Origin: Acidobacteriota bacterium
Lineage (GTDB): Bacteria; Acidobacteriota; Blastocatellia; Pyrinomonadales; Pyrinomonadaceae
Direction of reading: 5' to 3'
Assembly: GCA_025463135.1 (NCBI GenBank)
Contig: JAOAPY010000025.1
Span: forward strand, 85,335-149,334
DNA length: 64,000 bases
In this document: positions 29,790-39,000 of the stretch, piece after piece
How the letters are laid out: every line of letters starts with the position of its first letter
How positions within the stretch are numbered: the first letter of the stretch is position 1
Notes under the pieces: generated by a model
Seen by the model: the letters and a program-made list of their open reading frames with translations, nothing else
Told to the model about the DNA's origin: nothing
The model's database searches: none
Made by a program: the position numbers and the translations under genes

Positions 29790-30938
29790 ATGGGAATACT
29801 TGACGCAATTCGCACGCAATTCATCGAAGTCATCGAGTGGCTCGACGACACGGGCAATACGATGCTCTTTCGTTTTCCCGTACACGGTCAGGAGATTAAA
29901 AATGGCGCGCGCTTGACGGTGCGCGAATCTCAAGCGGCGGTGTTTGTCTTTCAGGGGCAGATTGCCGACGTGTTTCCGCCGGGCTTGTATACCATCGACG
30001 GGGGCAACACACCCGTGCTGACAAAGCTGGGAGCGTGGCAACACGGATTCACTTCGCCTTTCAAATCCGAGGTCTACTTTGTCAATACCAAACAGTTCAC
30101 CGATCTAAAGTGGGGGACGCCGAATCCTGTGATGATGCGCGACACGGATTTTGGGATGGTGCGCCTGCGAGCATTCGGTATCTATTCGATTCGGGTTGCG
30201 GATCCCCGGGCTTTCATTAAAGAGATTGCCGGCACCAACGGGCGATTTGAAACCGAAGATATTGAAGGCCAACTCCGTCGCACACTGGTCAGTGGCTTTA
30301 GTGATGCCGTGGCCGAGTCAAAGATTGCGGCGCTGGATCTGGCAGCGCACTATGACGAGTTGGGCGGAGTGTTGCGCAGCAAGTTGGACCAGGAGTTTAA
30401 GTCGTTTGGCCTCGAGCTAACGAAGTTTGTGATCGAAAACATTTCGCTGCCGCCGGAAGTAGAAGCGGCGATGGACAAACGAACTTCGATGGGGGTCATT
30501 GGCGACGTCAATCGTTACACACAGTTCCAGGCGGCCGATGCGATGCGCGATGCGGCGCAGAATCAATCAGGTGGTGCGGGATTGGGAGCCGGTCTCGGCG
30601 CGGGGTTTGCTGTCGGCAATGCGATGGCTGGCGCCCTGGGTAATGCGACAAATTCGCAAAGTTCCGGATCAGGTGCCGGCAGCGTAGCCACAATCATCTG
30701 TAACAAGTGCGGCGCCGCTACCCCGGCGTCCTCAAAATTCTGCAATGAGTGCGGCGCAAAGATCGAAGTCGCCGCCGCCGCGGCTCCCTGCGTTAAGTGC
30801 GGCGCCACTCTGCATCCGGGCGCCAAATTCTGCAGCGAGTGCGGAGCGAGTCAGGAAAAGCAAAAGTGTTCAAATTGTCAGGCTGAGCTGCCTTCGGGTA
30901 CGAAGTTTTGTAACGAGTGCGGCACTAAGGTCGGCTGA
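29790..30938 (+). CDS. SPFH-domain protein with C-terminal zinc ribbons
   Basis: 382 residues. The first part (about 1-250) is an SPFH-like domain related to the virion core/YdjI-type proteins (MLFRFPVHGQEIKNGARLTV, PPGLYTIDGGNTP, VRLRAFGIYSIRVADPRAF, FVIENISLPPEVEAAM). A Gly/Ala-rich linker (GAGLGAGLGAGFAVGNAMAG) leads to three zinc ribbons, each with the pattern CxxC...FCxECG (CNKCGAATPAS, CVKCGATLHPG, CSNCQAELPSG). The zinc ribbons suggest metal binding and contact with a partner. No membrane helix is obvious. A GGAG sequence before ATG 29790 fixes the start; a longer frame begins at 29745. The function of this family is unknown. Confidence 0.85.
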   Translation: MGILDAIRTQFIEVIEWLDDTGNTMLFRFPVHGQEIKNGARLTVRESQAAVFVFQGQIADVFPPGLYTIDGGNTPVLTKLGAWQHGFTSPFKSEVYFVNTKQFTDLKWGTPNPVMMRDTDFGMVRLRAFGIYSIRVADPRAFIKEIAGTNGRFETEDIEGQLRRTLVSGFSDAVAESKIAALDLAAHYDELGGVLRSKLDQEFKSFGLELTKFVIENISLPPEVEAAMDKRTSMGVIGDVNRYTQFQAADAMRDAAQNQSGGAGLGAGLGAGFAVGNAMAGALGNATNSQSSGSGAGSVATIICNKCGAATPASSKFCNECGAKIEVAAAAAPCVKCGATLHPGAKFCSECGASQEKQKCSNCQAELPSGTKFCNECGTKVG

Positions 30939-30955
30939 AGATCCAAGACCAGCGC

Positions 30956-31055
30956 AACGTCCGTAACAAGGCGCTTAGGGTTCATCAAACTTAGCTTGCA
31001 TGCTTTGGCGAGCAGCAAGATAAGGATTGAAATCTAAACTCCCGTTACGGACGTT
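30956..31055. repeat. Wide inverted repeat AACGTCCGTAAC / GTTACGGACGTT
   Basis: Perfect 12-base arms at 30956-30967 and 31044-31055 are separated by about 76 bases. It lies in the gap between the SPFH and ketosynthase genes. No promoter motif was identified inside. Confidence 0.7.
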
Positions 31056-31177
31056 TTGTATTTCAGCATCCGCGGCCTACAGACCGAAAACTAACAGTTT
31101 GAATTGCAATACTGTATGCTGAGCACACTCATCGCATCGAGTCGAAATCTGGTGAACGCTTTACGAGAGGACGCAGC

Positions 31178-32443
31178 ATGTTGAGCCGCCTCAAGCAGCC
31201 CCGGCGTGTAGTAATCACCGGCATGGGGTGCATGACTCCTATTGGCTTGGGACGGGCAGCCTACTGGCAGGCTTTGTGCAATGGTGAAAGCGGCGTACGC
31301 CGGATCGAAAGTTACGACGTTTCAGATTCGGCCGTGAAGATTGCCGCCCAGGTACGCGGGTTTGACTGGGAAGCCCAACTCAGTCCCAAAGATCGCAAAC
31401 ACGTACCACGCACCGTCCCCCTGGCGCTGGCCGCCGCACGGGAAGCACTCGAAGACGCCAACTATCCAACCAGCGATCTAACGCTGGAGCAACGACGCGC
31501 AATCGGAGTGGTGTTGGGAACTGGCGGCGGAGGTCTGGCCTTCACTGAACAACAGTACGAGTACTGGTACGTTGGGCCTCTTTACAAAGCCAGTGTCTAC
31601 ACAATTCCAGCTTCTACCCACGGCGGACTCTCCAGTGAACTCTCAATGGCGTTTGGCTTGCGCGGGCTCTCGCACATAGTCTCAACGGGATGCACCAGTT
31701 CGACCGATGCGATTGCCTACGCAGCCCAGCACATCGCGCTGGGCCGTCAGGATGTAATGCTGAGCGGCGGAGTGGACGCGCCGATAGCCCCGGGCATTAT
31801 GGCCGGCTTTAATTTGATGACGGTCCTGACCAACGAATGGAATGATGAGCCACATCGGGCGTCAAGACCGTTTTCACGCGACCGCTCGGGCATCGTGGTT
31901 GGCGAGGGCGCCTGGATATATGTGCTCGAAGAATTCGAGCATGCGGCAAACCGCGGTGCGCGAGTTTGGGCAGAGATCACGGGTTACGGTGCCACCTGCG
32001 ACGCATATCATCGCGTACGTTTGGAAGAGTCGGGTGATGAACCCGCGCGCGCGATGGGGCTGGCGTTGGCGGACGCAGGACGTGATCCGGGTGAAATCGA
32101 TTATGTAAACCTGCACGGAACGTCAACGCTGCTGAACGATAGGATTGAAACCAGCGCGCTGAAAATCGCTTTCAACAGTCACGCGTCACGCATTCCCATG
32201 TCGGCCACAAAATCACAGATCGGGCATCCACAGGGAGCGAGCGGAGCCGCCGGACTGGGAGCGGCTTTGTGCGCTATGCATACCAAAATGATTCCTCCCA
32301 CCATCAACCTGGACCAGCCGGATCCCGACTGCGACCTGGATTACGTTCCCAATCAGGCCCGCGAAGCAGAAGTCAACATAGCGCTGTGCAACTGCATTGG
32401 CTTTGGATCGAAGAACAGTGCGCTGGTCATCGAAAGACTCTGA
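31178..32443 (+). CDS. Beta-ketoacyl synthase (FabF/KAS II-like)
   Basis: A 421-residue condensing enzyme. The thiolase-fold catalytic triad is intact: Cys172 in STGCTSSTDA, His313 in NLHGTST and His350 in the K-x4-H motif KSQIGHPQGASG. The N-terminus RRVVITGMGCMTPIGLG is typical. Sequence features such as YWYVGPLYKASVY are not those of housekeeping FabF, and the gene is followed by a methyltransferase and a flavoprotein rather than by acpP or fabG. It is therefore likely a specialised condensing enzyme for a lipid, polyketide or pigment. No acyl carrier protein or partner chain-length factor is present. Start ATG 31178. Confidence 0.85.
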   Translation: MLSRLKQPRRVVITGMGCMTPIGLGRAAYWQALCNGESGVRRIESYDVSDSAVKIAAQVRGFDWEAQLSPKDRKHVPRTVPLALAAAREALEDANYPTSDLTLEQRRAIGVVLGTGGGGLAFTEQQYEYWYVGPLYKASVYTIPASTHGGLSSELSMAFGLRGLSHIVSTGCTSSTDAIAYAAQHIALGRQDVMLSGGVDAPIAPGIMAGFNLMTVLTNEWNDEPHRASRPFSRDRSGIVVGEGAWIYVLEEFEHAANRGARVWAEITGYGATCDAYHRVRLEESGDEPARAMGLALADAGRDPGEIDYVNLHGTSTLLNDRIETSALKIAFNSHASRIPMSATKSQIGHPQGASGAAGLGAALCAMHTKMIPPTINLDQPDPDCDLDYVPNQAREAEVNIALCNCIGFGSKNSALVIERL

Positions 32444-32456
32444 ACCGGATTCTTTG

Positions 32457-32525
32457 CAACGCAAACTGTTAGTTTGCGCGCGCGTGAGCGGCATCCAACG
32501 TGATCGCAAGCGAACAGCTTGCGTT
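32457..32525. repeat. Double hairpin CGCAAACTG...TTTGCG
   Basis: Two small hairpins, CGCAAACTGTTAGTTTGCG (32460-32478) and CGCAAGCGAACAGCTTGCG (32505-32523), are also roughly the reverse complement of one another. The block can therefore fold as two hairpins or one long one. It lies between the ketosynthase and methyltransferase genes, which makes a continuous operon less certain. Confidence 0.65.
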
Positions 32526-32550
32526 ACCTTGACTCCGGTACTGTAAGGAC

Positions 32551-33345
32551 ATGTTCGATCGCTTTCATCAACGCAGTTCTGAGTTGGAGCATCTCGACAA
32601 GGGCGACTACACAAGCGAAGAGTACGAAGGCTGCATTGTCGAACTGCAACTGGTAAATCGCTGGCTGGGAGACGCCCGGGCAGTGCGCCGCACCTTGCTG
32701 CGGGAAACAGAGCGTTCCGCCCGCACGGAGTTTTCAGTATTGGATGTGGGCGCCGGTTCAGGTGAGTTGCTGCGAGTAATCGCCGGGTGGACCAGAGGTC
32801 ACGGCAAGTCGGGAAGGCTTGTGGGTGTGGAATTGAACTCCCGTTCCGCGCGCGCGATCCGCGACGAATCGCGGGCGTTTGCCGAAATCGTTTCGCTGCG
32901 CGCCGATGCCTTGCGACTTCCGTTCGCCGAAGATGAATTCGATTACGCCATGTGCTCGCTGTTTACACATCATTTCAAGGACGATCAAGTTGTAGCGATA
33001 CTTCAAGAATTGGCTCGCGTTACTCGACACCGAATCTTTGTGATCGACTTGCACCGCCACCCGGTCGCTTACTATTTCTATACGACTGTGGGTCATCTGT
33101 TTTTGCACAATCGCCTGCTCCGCGAGGACGGCGCGCTTTCTATTCTCCGCAGCTTCAAACCGGACGAACTAAAGCAACTGGCGCAGGATGCTGGTCTTAG
33201 GAACATAACGGTCGAGCGGCATTTTCCCTATCGGCTGGTCCTTGCGGCTTCGCCGCCGCACAGTGCGGAAGGGCTCCGCCTTTCCGGTCCGATCTCTCGC
33301 TATGAGAGAAGCAGCGCTGCGACCAACGGCGGCGTGGCCTCATAA
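32551..33345 (+). CDS. Class I SAM-dependent methyltransferase
   Basis: 264 residues. Motif I (VLDVGAGSGELLRV, residues 63-76) binds SAM; the acidic end of strand 2 (LVGVELN) and ADALRLPFAEDEFDYAMCS (motifs II/III) follow. The segment after about residue 175 is helical and probably carries the substrate pocket. Similar methyltransferases accompany ketosynthases and FAD oxidoreductases in small lipid or aromatic gene sets. The flavoprotein begins 12 bases downstream, so the pair is probably an operon. Substrate unknown. Confidence 0.82.
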   Translation: MFDRFHQRSSELEHLDKGDYTSEEYEGCIVELQLVNRWLGDARAVRRTLLRETERSARTEFSVLDVGAGSGELLRVIAGWTRGHGKSGRLVGVELNSRSARAIRDESRAFAEIVSLRADALRLPFAEDEFDYAMCSLFTHHFKDDQVVAILQELARVTRHRIFVIDLHRHPVAYYFYTTVGHLFLHNRLLREDGALSILRSFKPDELKQLAQDAGLRNITVERHFPYRLVLAASPPHSAEGLRLSGPISRYERSSAATNGGVAS

Positions 33346-33357
33346 CGTCACACTGTG

Positions 33358-34554
33358 ATGCTCGCTTCTTCCAACAGTTACGACGTGATCATTGCCGGCG
33401 CAGGACCCGCGGGCACCAGCGCCGCGATTCACCTCGCTACAAAGGGAGTGCGAGTCCTGCTCGTTGAACAAAAAAAATTCCCGCGCGCAAAACTCTGCGG
33501 CGAGTTTATCTCTCCCGAGTGTCTCAAACACTTCGACCGGCTGGGCGTCTCAGAGCGCATGCTGACGGCCGGCGGCAGAGCCCTGACACAAACCGTTTTT
33601 TATGCGCGCGGAGGCCGCAGCGTCAATGTGCCCAGCAACTGGTTTGACAATCACACCACTGCACTTGGCCTCAGCCGCGCTGAAATGGATCACCGGCTGC
33701 TCGAACGCGCCCGCAACGTTGGAGTCAGCGTGCTTGAAGAGACACAAGCGACGGGATTGATAAACGAAGCGCGACGCATTCGCGGTGTAACACTCAAGTC
33801 GAAAGGTGTCGCACGTGAGTCGACAGCCGCCATCATTATCGATGCCACAGGCCGAACACGCGCTTTGGACCACCGCCTCAAGGCCACGGTGAAGGATTCG
33901 CAAAAGAACACGACACCACCACAGCGGGCGTCGCTGGTGGCTTTCAAGGCCCACCTGCGCGATGCACAACCGCTGCCAGGTACTTGCGAAATATACTTCT
34001 ATCCAGGCGGCTATGGCGGCTTGAGCGGCATTGAGAACGGTCTGAGCAATCTTTGTTTCATCGTTTCGGCGCGAGACGTACGCGCCTGCCAGGCTAATCC
34101 TGAAAGAGCAATGCGTGAATTAGTCACGAAGAATTCGCGCGCCGCCAACTCACTGGCGCACGCGCGAGTAGAGGGTAAATGGCTGGCTGTTGCACTCGAG
34201 AGTTTTGGTCGTCGAGACCCAGTGCCGGCAGACGGATTGCTCATGATCGGTGACGCTGCAGCTTTCATTGACCCGTTTACGGGCAGCGGGATGTTAATGG
34301 CTTTAGAAGGTGGGGCGCTGGCGGCCAACGTTATCCTGCAACATCTTCCCGATTTGCGAAACGGCGCTTCATGCTCAGAGCTGGCGCGTGATTACCGGAG
34401 GCTTTATCGACGGCAGTTCGGATCACGTTTGCGCGTTTGCGCGATGCTGCGCCGGGCCGCATTTATTCCCAGCCTCGCGGATGCTGCCATTCGTCTCTTC
34501 GGGGCGAGTGAGAGGCTGCGGCGGGCGTTGGCTCTGCGGACCAGGAAAGGTTGA
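33358..34554 (+). CDS. NAD(P)/FAD-dependent oxidoreductase (geranylgeranyl reductase-like)
   Basis: About 398 residues with the flavin fold: DVIIAGAGPAGTSAAIHLA at the N-terminus, RAKLCGEFISPECL (family motif after the second strand), DATGRTRALDHRL and the second FAD motif LLMIGDAAAFIDPFTGSGM. It probably acts on the product of the adjacent ketosynthase and methyltransferase genes, for example as a hydroxylase or reductase. A paralogue of the superfamily is at 4405. GTG three bases upstream is an alternative start. Confidence 0.85.
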   Translation: MLASSNSYDVIIAGAGPAGTSAAIHLATKGVRVLLVEQKKFPRAKLCGEFISPECLKHFDRLGVSERMLTAGGRALTQTVFYARGGRSVNVPSNWFDNHTTALGLSRAEMDHRLLERARNVGVSVLEETQATGLINEARRIRGVTLKSKGVARESTAAIIIDATGRTRALDHRLKATVKDSQKNTTPPQRASLVAFKAHLRDAQPLPGTCEIYFYPGGYGGLSGIENGLSNLCFIVSARDVRACQANPERAMRELVTKNSRAANSLAHARVEGKWLAVALESFGRRDPVPADGLLMIGDAAAFIDPFTGSGMLMALEGGALAANVILQHLPDLRNGASCSELARDYRRLYRRQFGSRLRVCAMLRRAAFIPSLADAAIRLFGASERLRRALALRTRKG

Positions 34555-34868
34555 AAGTGAGCGCGGCGAACAGCTCTAAACCTAACTGAATGAAATTAAT
34601 AACACCCCCTGCCCCCATTTATAATGCTTGCCACAATTGGCCTTTTTGCGGTAAAAATACTGAGCGTTTTCAAACGGGTACACTGGGGCGCCTTCTCCAC
34701 GGGCGTGACAGAGATCTGATGACGGCCGAATTCGCTCCCCGGAACACGTCAATTGATCTGGCTCGCAGCGTTTCTGTTTCTCAAGAGTTGTCCACTTTCA
34801 CTGCTTTGTTGTGGTTGTTGTGAACGGCAGCCAGGACCGACCGCCTTTTATTTTGGTTTAAGGAGAAT
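34555..34868. other. Intergenic region before the TonB-dependent receptor
   Basis: About 314 bases. A perfect TATAAT at 34620-34625 has no good -35 element. A 77-residue open frame (34590-34823) looks spurious. The stretch ends in AAGGAG at 34860-34865, the ribosome-binding site of the receptor. Confidence 0.45.
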
Positions 34869-37800
34869 ATGACGATGTCCGCTTCTTCGATGCACTACCT
34901 CAAGGTCTCTTTACGGGCCATCCTGCTTTTGGCGATTGCCGTTGTTGGTGCGAGCGTGGCCTTCGCTCAATCCCAATCAGATGCGGCCGATTTGCGTGGC
35001 TATGTGAAAGACCAGCAGGGAGCCGTGGTTGCAAACGCGACCGTCACGGCCCGCAATACTGCGAGGAATCAATCGCGCACAACGACCACCAATGATGAAG
35101 GCTTCTATCAGCTCGTCAATCTAACACCAGGTGATTATGACGTGACCGTTGAAGCGGCAAGCTTCAAGAAAGCTTCATTGCCGGGCGTTAAGCTGACACT
35201 CGGGCAGCGTGCGGATTTGGACGTGGCGCTGGAAACGGGCTCGATCGACGCCGTCGTAACGATTTCCGGAGCGACCACCGAATTGGTGGAAACATCGAAG
35301 ACAGCGGTCTCGACTACGATTGATCAGGAGCGCATCGAGAGCCTGCCCATCAACGAACGCAACTATCTGTCATTTGCGCTTACTACTTCGACCGTTGGAC
35401 GTGACAATGGTCGACCGATTGGACCAGCACCAACTACCGGACTGAATTTTGGCGGTCAACGTGGCCGGTCAAACCTGGTGCAAGTCGATGGTGCAGACAA
35501 CACTGACAATTCAGTTAACGCTTCGCGTTCAACCGTGTCTCAGGAAGCGGTGCAGGAATTTCAAGTTGTCACCAACTCTTTCGCGCCCGAGTTCGGCCGG
35601 TCCGCGGGCGGCGTTGTCAATGTGGTGACCAAGAGCGGCACTAACCAACTCCGTGGAAACGTCTTCGGCTTCCTGCGTGACAATGACTTCCAGGCTCGTA
35701 ACCCGTTTGCACCTATCGCTAAGCCACCCTTCCGACGTAGCCAGTACGGATTCACGATCGGTGGACCTTTTGATACCGATCGCACCTTCTTTTTCTTTGC
35801 CTTTGAAAGACGCAAGCGCGATGAGTCAGGATTTTTTACCAGCAATGTGGCGCGCGGGCTAAACGGTTCCGCGACGATACCCGTGGTGCCAGGGCTCAAT
35901 CCCGTGGCGCGCACCTTTAACAACATCACCCCGACACAGGCGGGTTATATCAATGGTCTGGTGGCGGCCGGCGGCGCCGCGATTTGTCTCGCCAGAGCTT
36001 ACGCCTTTTTTGCGTCGAGTGGCGGCTCGACCGGACTGGCGGGAACTAATCCCCTGAGCAGTCCTAATGACGGCAGCGTCTGTCCCGCGATTAGTCCTAT
36101 CCTGCCGAGCGTTATCGGCTCGCGATTTATCTTATCGGGCGCTCCGGTTCCGGTGGGTACCACAAATGCCGCCGGCCAGTTCATTGCTTTTCGTCCACTG
36201 AACAACCTGCAGACAGTATTCCCAATAACGGATCGCACCACGTTTAATTCCATTCGCATCGATCATTCGATTACAAAAAGTCATCAACTCTCGATGCGCT
36301 TTGGCTACAACCCGAGCACCATCACAGGTATTCAAGTTGAGTCACAGAACCAGTCATTGGGTCAAAACGATTTTTCACGTACCGGCATCCAGACGTTGAA
36401 AGACTATTCGTTTGTGACCACGCTCACTTCAACTCTATCCAATAGGATGGTGAATGAACTGCGCTTCAATTTTGGCGAGCGGCGCGCGACTTTCCGTTCA
36501 CAGAACGGCGATGCGGTCGCCTTCAACATCTCCGGAACGGCATTCATTGGCCGCGAACTTTTCTCGCCGGTGATTCGCACAGAGACCCGTTATGAATACA
36601 CCGACAGCCTCAGCCTGGTAACCGGAAATCACAATTTCAAGTTTGGCGGAGACGCAGCTTTTCTGCAGATCCCCAGCGCAAAATTTGAATTGAACTTTGC
36701 CGGCCTCTTTAACTTTGGCGGTCTTTCAGCTACCACTTTGAATCCTGCATTTGCGGGCGCGCCCGATTTCACTCCGGTGCAGCAATACGGTCTCGGTTTC
36801 CCCGCTAACTTTATCCAGGGTTTTGGCGACCCGATAAGCCATCTGCGGAACAAACCCTTTGCCTTCTTCGCTCAGGATTCCTGGAAGGTTAGACCCAACC
36901 TGACGATCAATTATGGCGTTCGTTATGACGTCGAACTTACCCAGCTGATCGATCCCATCGGTTTGAAGGATCCGCTGTCAGGCATCACTCTTTCCGCTTC
37001 GGATATTCTGGCTGCGCAGGATGCGATGAATGTCAGACAGGGATTCCCGCGTGACAAGAATAACTGGGCCCCGCGATTGGCCTTCGCCTGGGACGTAAAC
37101 AACAACGCCAAGACGGTTGTGCGCGCTGCCTTCGGACTTTTCTATGACCACCCGCTACAGGCAATTGCTTTTAACTCGGATATTGCCGATGCGGTGCAAC
37201 AGCAGCAGGGAATCCTGATTCCAGGTAGTCCTTTGCCGACGGCTCTGCTGAATGCTGTGCAGGTATTTCAGGGTACGGTTGTGGTTTGTAACTTTGTCGG
37301 CGCGGTTCCGGGCGTCAATTGTACCCCCGGCGCAGCCAGCAGCGCGCAGTATCAAGCGGGACGCCAGCGGTTCAACGATCAAACCTTTCCGGGCTTTGGT
37401 CCAGTCCTGCCGTTCACACTCCATGTTAGTAAGGACTTTGAGTACGCCTACGCAGACCAGGGAAGCGTATCGATTGAGCGGCAACTGACCCACGACATGA
37501 CCGTCTCGGCAAACTACCTGTTCGTCGGTGCGCATCACTTGCCGCATCCGCTGGACATAAACGCTCCGCGCATAGATCTTCAGATGGCGAACTTCGCTCG
37601 TTTCTCGGGTCGCAATCCTACTAACACCACTGAAGCAGTGGCGTTCTCGATACCGAGCTCCAACACTGCCGCCATACCGCTGTTCCCTTGTCCGGGTGGC
37701 GTGCCGCTCCTATGTTTCAACCAGGTGACTCCGGCGGGCGCTACCCCCTATCCAACCCAGGGTCAGACATTCGCGCTGATCGTACCAGGAATGGTGGCAG

Positions 37801-38693
37801 CACCGCTGGCGAATCTCGGTAATCGCGTGGTGAATGCCGGCGTGGCGAATTTCTTCCGTCCCAACGCACCCAACTACTTCCTGGCCCAGGCTTTGACAGG
37901 CGGTCTGGTTACACCAGCGACTCTCAACGGCGCGCTGGTAGGATCGCTGCGCACGCCCGGAGTCGTTTCACCCTTTGGATCGATCAATGCTCAGGTCTCG
38001 GACGGCAACTCGAATTACAACGCTTTGAACGTTGATATTAAGAAGCGCTTTTCGAGGAACTTTCAGTTCCTGGCTTCCTACACATGGTCGCATTCGATCG
38101 ACGATTCATCGGACCTGCAGACGCTGTTGCTGCCCCAGGACAACCGCAACTTCCGAGCGGAACGCGCCGACTCGTTGTTCGATCAGCGGCATCGATTTGT
38201 TTTCAGTGGAGTAGTTAATTCGCTGGGCGGCTGGCGCACTGGAGACGGCCTGCACAAGTTCCTGGCCGACTTTACCGTGGCCCCGATCTTCGAAGTCTCG
38301 TCCGGACGACCCTTCAATATTCTGACGAATCAGGATACGAACAACGATCAGTCCAGCCAGACCGATCGTCCCAATGTAGCGGCGGACGGAACCCTGACCG
38401 TGCCCGGAGCATTCCAGTCCGGAACCTTAGGCAGGAATACCGGCATCACGCATCGTTTCATGGCATTCGATATGCGATTGTCGCGATCGATCAAGTGGAA
38501 CGAGCGGGTGAAACTGGACGTCATCGCTGAGGGCTTCAACCTTTTCAACCGCTTCAATGAAGGATCCGCGTCGCCATTCTTCGACGACGTCAACGCCTTT
38601 CACCAGCGCGCGAGCAATGGCCGCTATTACAGCCGCCCCACTGCCGCCTTTGACCCCCGGCAATTCCAGTTTGGTCTGAAACTGAGCTTCTAA
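34869..38693 (+). CDS. Oar-like TonB-dependent outer-membrane receptor with carboxypeptidase-regulatory domain
   Basis: 1274 residues. A signal peptide (AILLLAIAVVGASVAFA) is followed by a carboxypeptidase-regulatory-like domain (LRGYVKDQQGAVVANATVTA, TNDEGFYQLVNLTPGDYDVTV). Then comes a plug domain (GLNFGGQRGRSNLVQVDGAD, FAPEFGRSAGGVVNVVTKSG) and a long beta-barrel (RTFFFFAFERR, FAQDSWKVRPNLTINYGVRY, SYTWSHSIDDSSDLQ). It ends FQFGLKLSF, with the C-terminal Phe that marks outer-membrane barrels. This architecture is very common in Acidobacteriota. It likely imports a large ligand such as a peptide, glycan or metal complex with energy from TonB; the substrate is unknown. A strong AAGGAG is present before ATG 34869. 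Confidence 0.9.
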   Translation: MTMSASSMHYLKVSLRAILLLAIAVVGASVAFAQSQSDAADLRGYVKDQQGAVVANATVTARNTARNQSRTTTTNDEGFYQLVNLTPGDYDVTVEAASFKKASLPGVKLTLGQRADLDVALETGSIDAVVTISGATTELVETSKTAVSTTIDQERIESLPINERNYLSFALTTSTVGRDNGRPIGPAPTTGLNFGGQRGRSNLVQVDGADNTDNSVNASRSTVSQEAVQEFQVVTNSFAPEFGRSAGGVVNVVTKSGTNQLRGNVFGFLRDNDFQARNPFAPIAKPPFRRSQYGFTIGGPFDTDRTFFFFAFERRKRDESGFFTSNVARGLNGSATIPVVPGLNPVARTFNNITPTQAGYINGLVAAGGAAICLARAYAFFASSGGSTGLAGTNPLSSPNDGSVCPAISPILPSVIGSRFILSGAPVPVGTTNAAGQFIAFRPLNNLQTVFPITDRTTFNSIRIDHSITKSHQLSMRFGYNPSTITGIQVESQNQSLGQNDFSRTGIQTLKDYSFVTTLTSTLSNRMVNELRFNFGERRATFRSQNGDAVAFNISGTAFIGRELFSPVIRTETRYEYTDSLSLVTGNHNFKFGGDAAFLQIPSAKFELNFAGLFNFGGLSATTLNPAFAGAPDFTPVQQYGLGFPANFIQGFGDPISHLRNKPFAFFAQDSWKVRPNLTINYGVRYDVELTQLIDPIGLKDPLSGITLSASDILAAQDAMNVRQGFPRDKNNWAPRLAFAWDVNNNAKTVVRAAFGLFYDHPLQAIAFNSDIADAVQQQQGILIPGSPLPTALLNAVQVFQGTVVVCNFVGAVPGVNCTPGAASSAQYQAGRQRFNDQTFPGFGPVLPFTLHVSKDFEYAYADQGSVSIERQLTHDMTVSANYLFVGAHHLPHPLDINAPRIDLQMANFARFSGRNPTNTTEAVAFSIPSSNTAAIPLFPCPGGVPLLCFNQVTPAGATPYPTQGQTFALIVPGMVAAPLANLGNRVVNAGVANFFRPNAPNYFLAQALTGGLVTPATLNGALVGSLRTPGVVSPFGSINAQVSDGNSNYNALNVDIKKRFSRNFQFLASYTWSHSIDDSSDLQTLLLPQDNRNFRAERADSLFDQRHRFVFSGVVNSLGGWRTGDGLHKFLADFTVAPIFEVSSGRPFNILTNQDTNNDQSSQTDRPNVAADGTLTVPGAFQSGTLGRNTGITHRFMAFDMRLSRSIKWNERVKLDVIAEGFNLFNRFNEGSASPFFDDVNAFHQRASNGRYYSRPTAAFDPRQFQFGLKLSF

Positions 38694-38721
38694 AACCAGC
38701 TCAAAGTCAATCCACAAATCA

Positions 38722-38755
38722 AAAGCGACTGGTGCCCTATAGCGCCGGTCGCTTT
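38722..38755 (+). terminator. Putative terminator of the TonB-dependent receptor gene
   Basis: AAAGCGAC (38722-38729) pairs with GTCGCTTT (38748-38755). Six further pairs, including G-U, close the stem to a six-base loop CCTATA. It lies 29 bases after the stop codon. The downstream tail CCTTA is weakly T-rich, so it may be an atypical terminator. Confidence 0.55.
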
Positions 38756-38845
38756 CCTTAGGACGAGCCTCTTCCGAACGCGCGGAGCCCATCATTTGAC
38801 GGTTCTTCGGTGTCCGCCAGAAACCGAATTGTGTCGGGAGTCGGC

Positions 38846-38863
38846 GACAAACTGAAGTTTGTC
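38846..38863. repeat. Palindrome GACAAACTGAAGTTTGTC
   Basis: A perfect inverted repeat around a 2-base centre, with flanking GTGTC and GACAC complementary bases. Nearly the same sequence occurs twice at 49245-49324. Confidence 0.7.
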
Positions 38864-39000
38864 GGACACGTCAAGTTGCGCTACCCTATTGGCCGGGCAA
38901 ACTCAACAGCGACGCGGCGCATCCGAGATGCTGGCTTTCGCACACGTTTTTGTTAACTATTTTCAAATTCATAAGCTCTCTCCTGGAAAAGAGTCTCCGT

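Larger units (their letters stand above)
38694..39000. other. Intergenic region after the TonB-dependent receptor
   Basis: About 307 bases. It contains a terminator-like hairpin (38722-38755) and a short ACTGAAGT-type palindrome (38846-38863). No gene was found. Confidence 0.6.

Noticed and set aside
34590..34823. 77-residue open frame before the TonB receptor
   Set aside because: Composition looks random and no family resemblance was seen.
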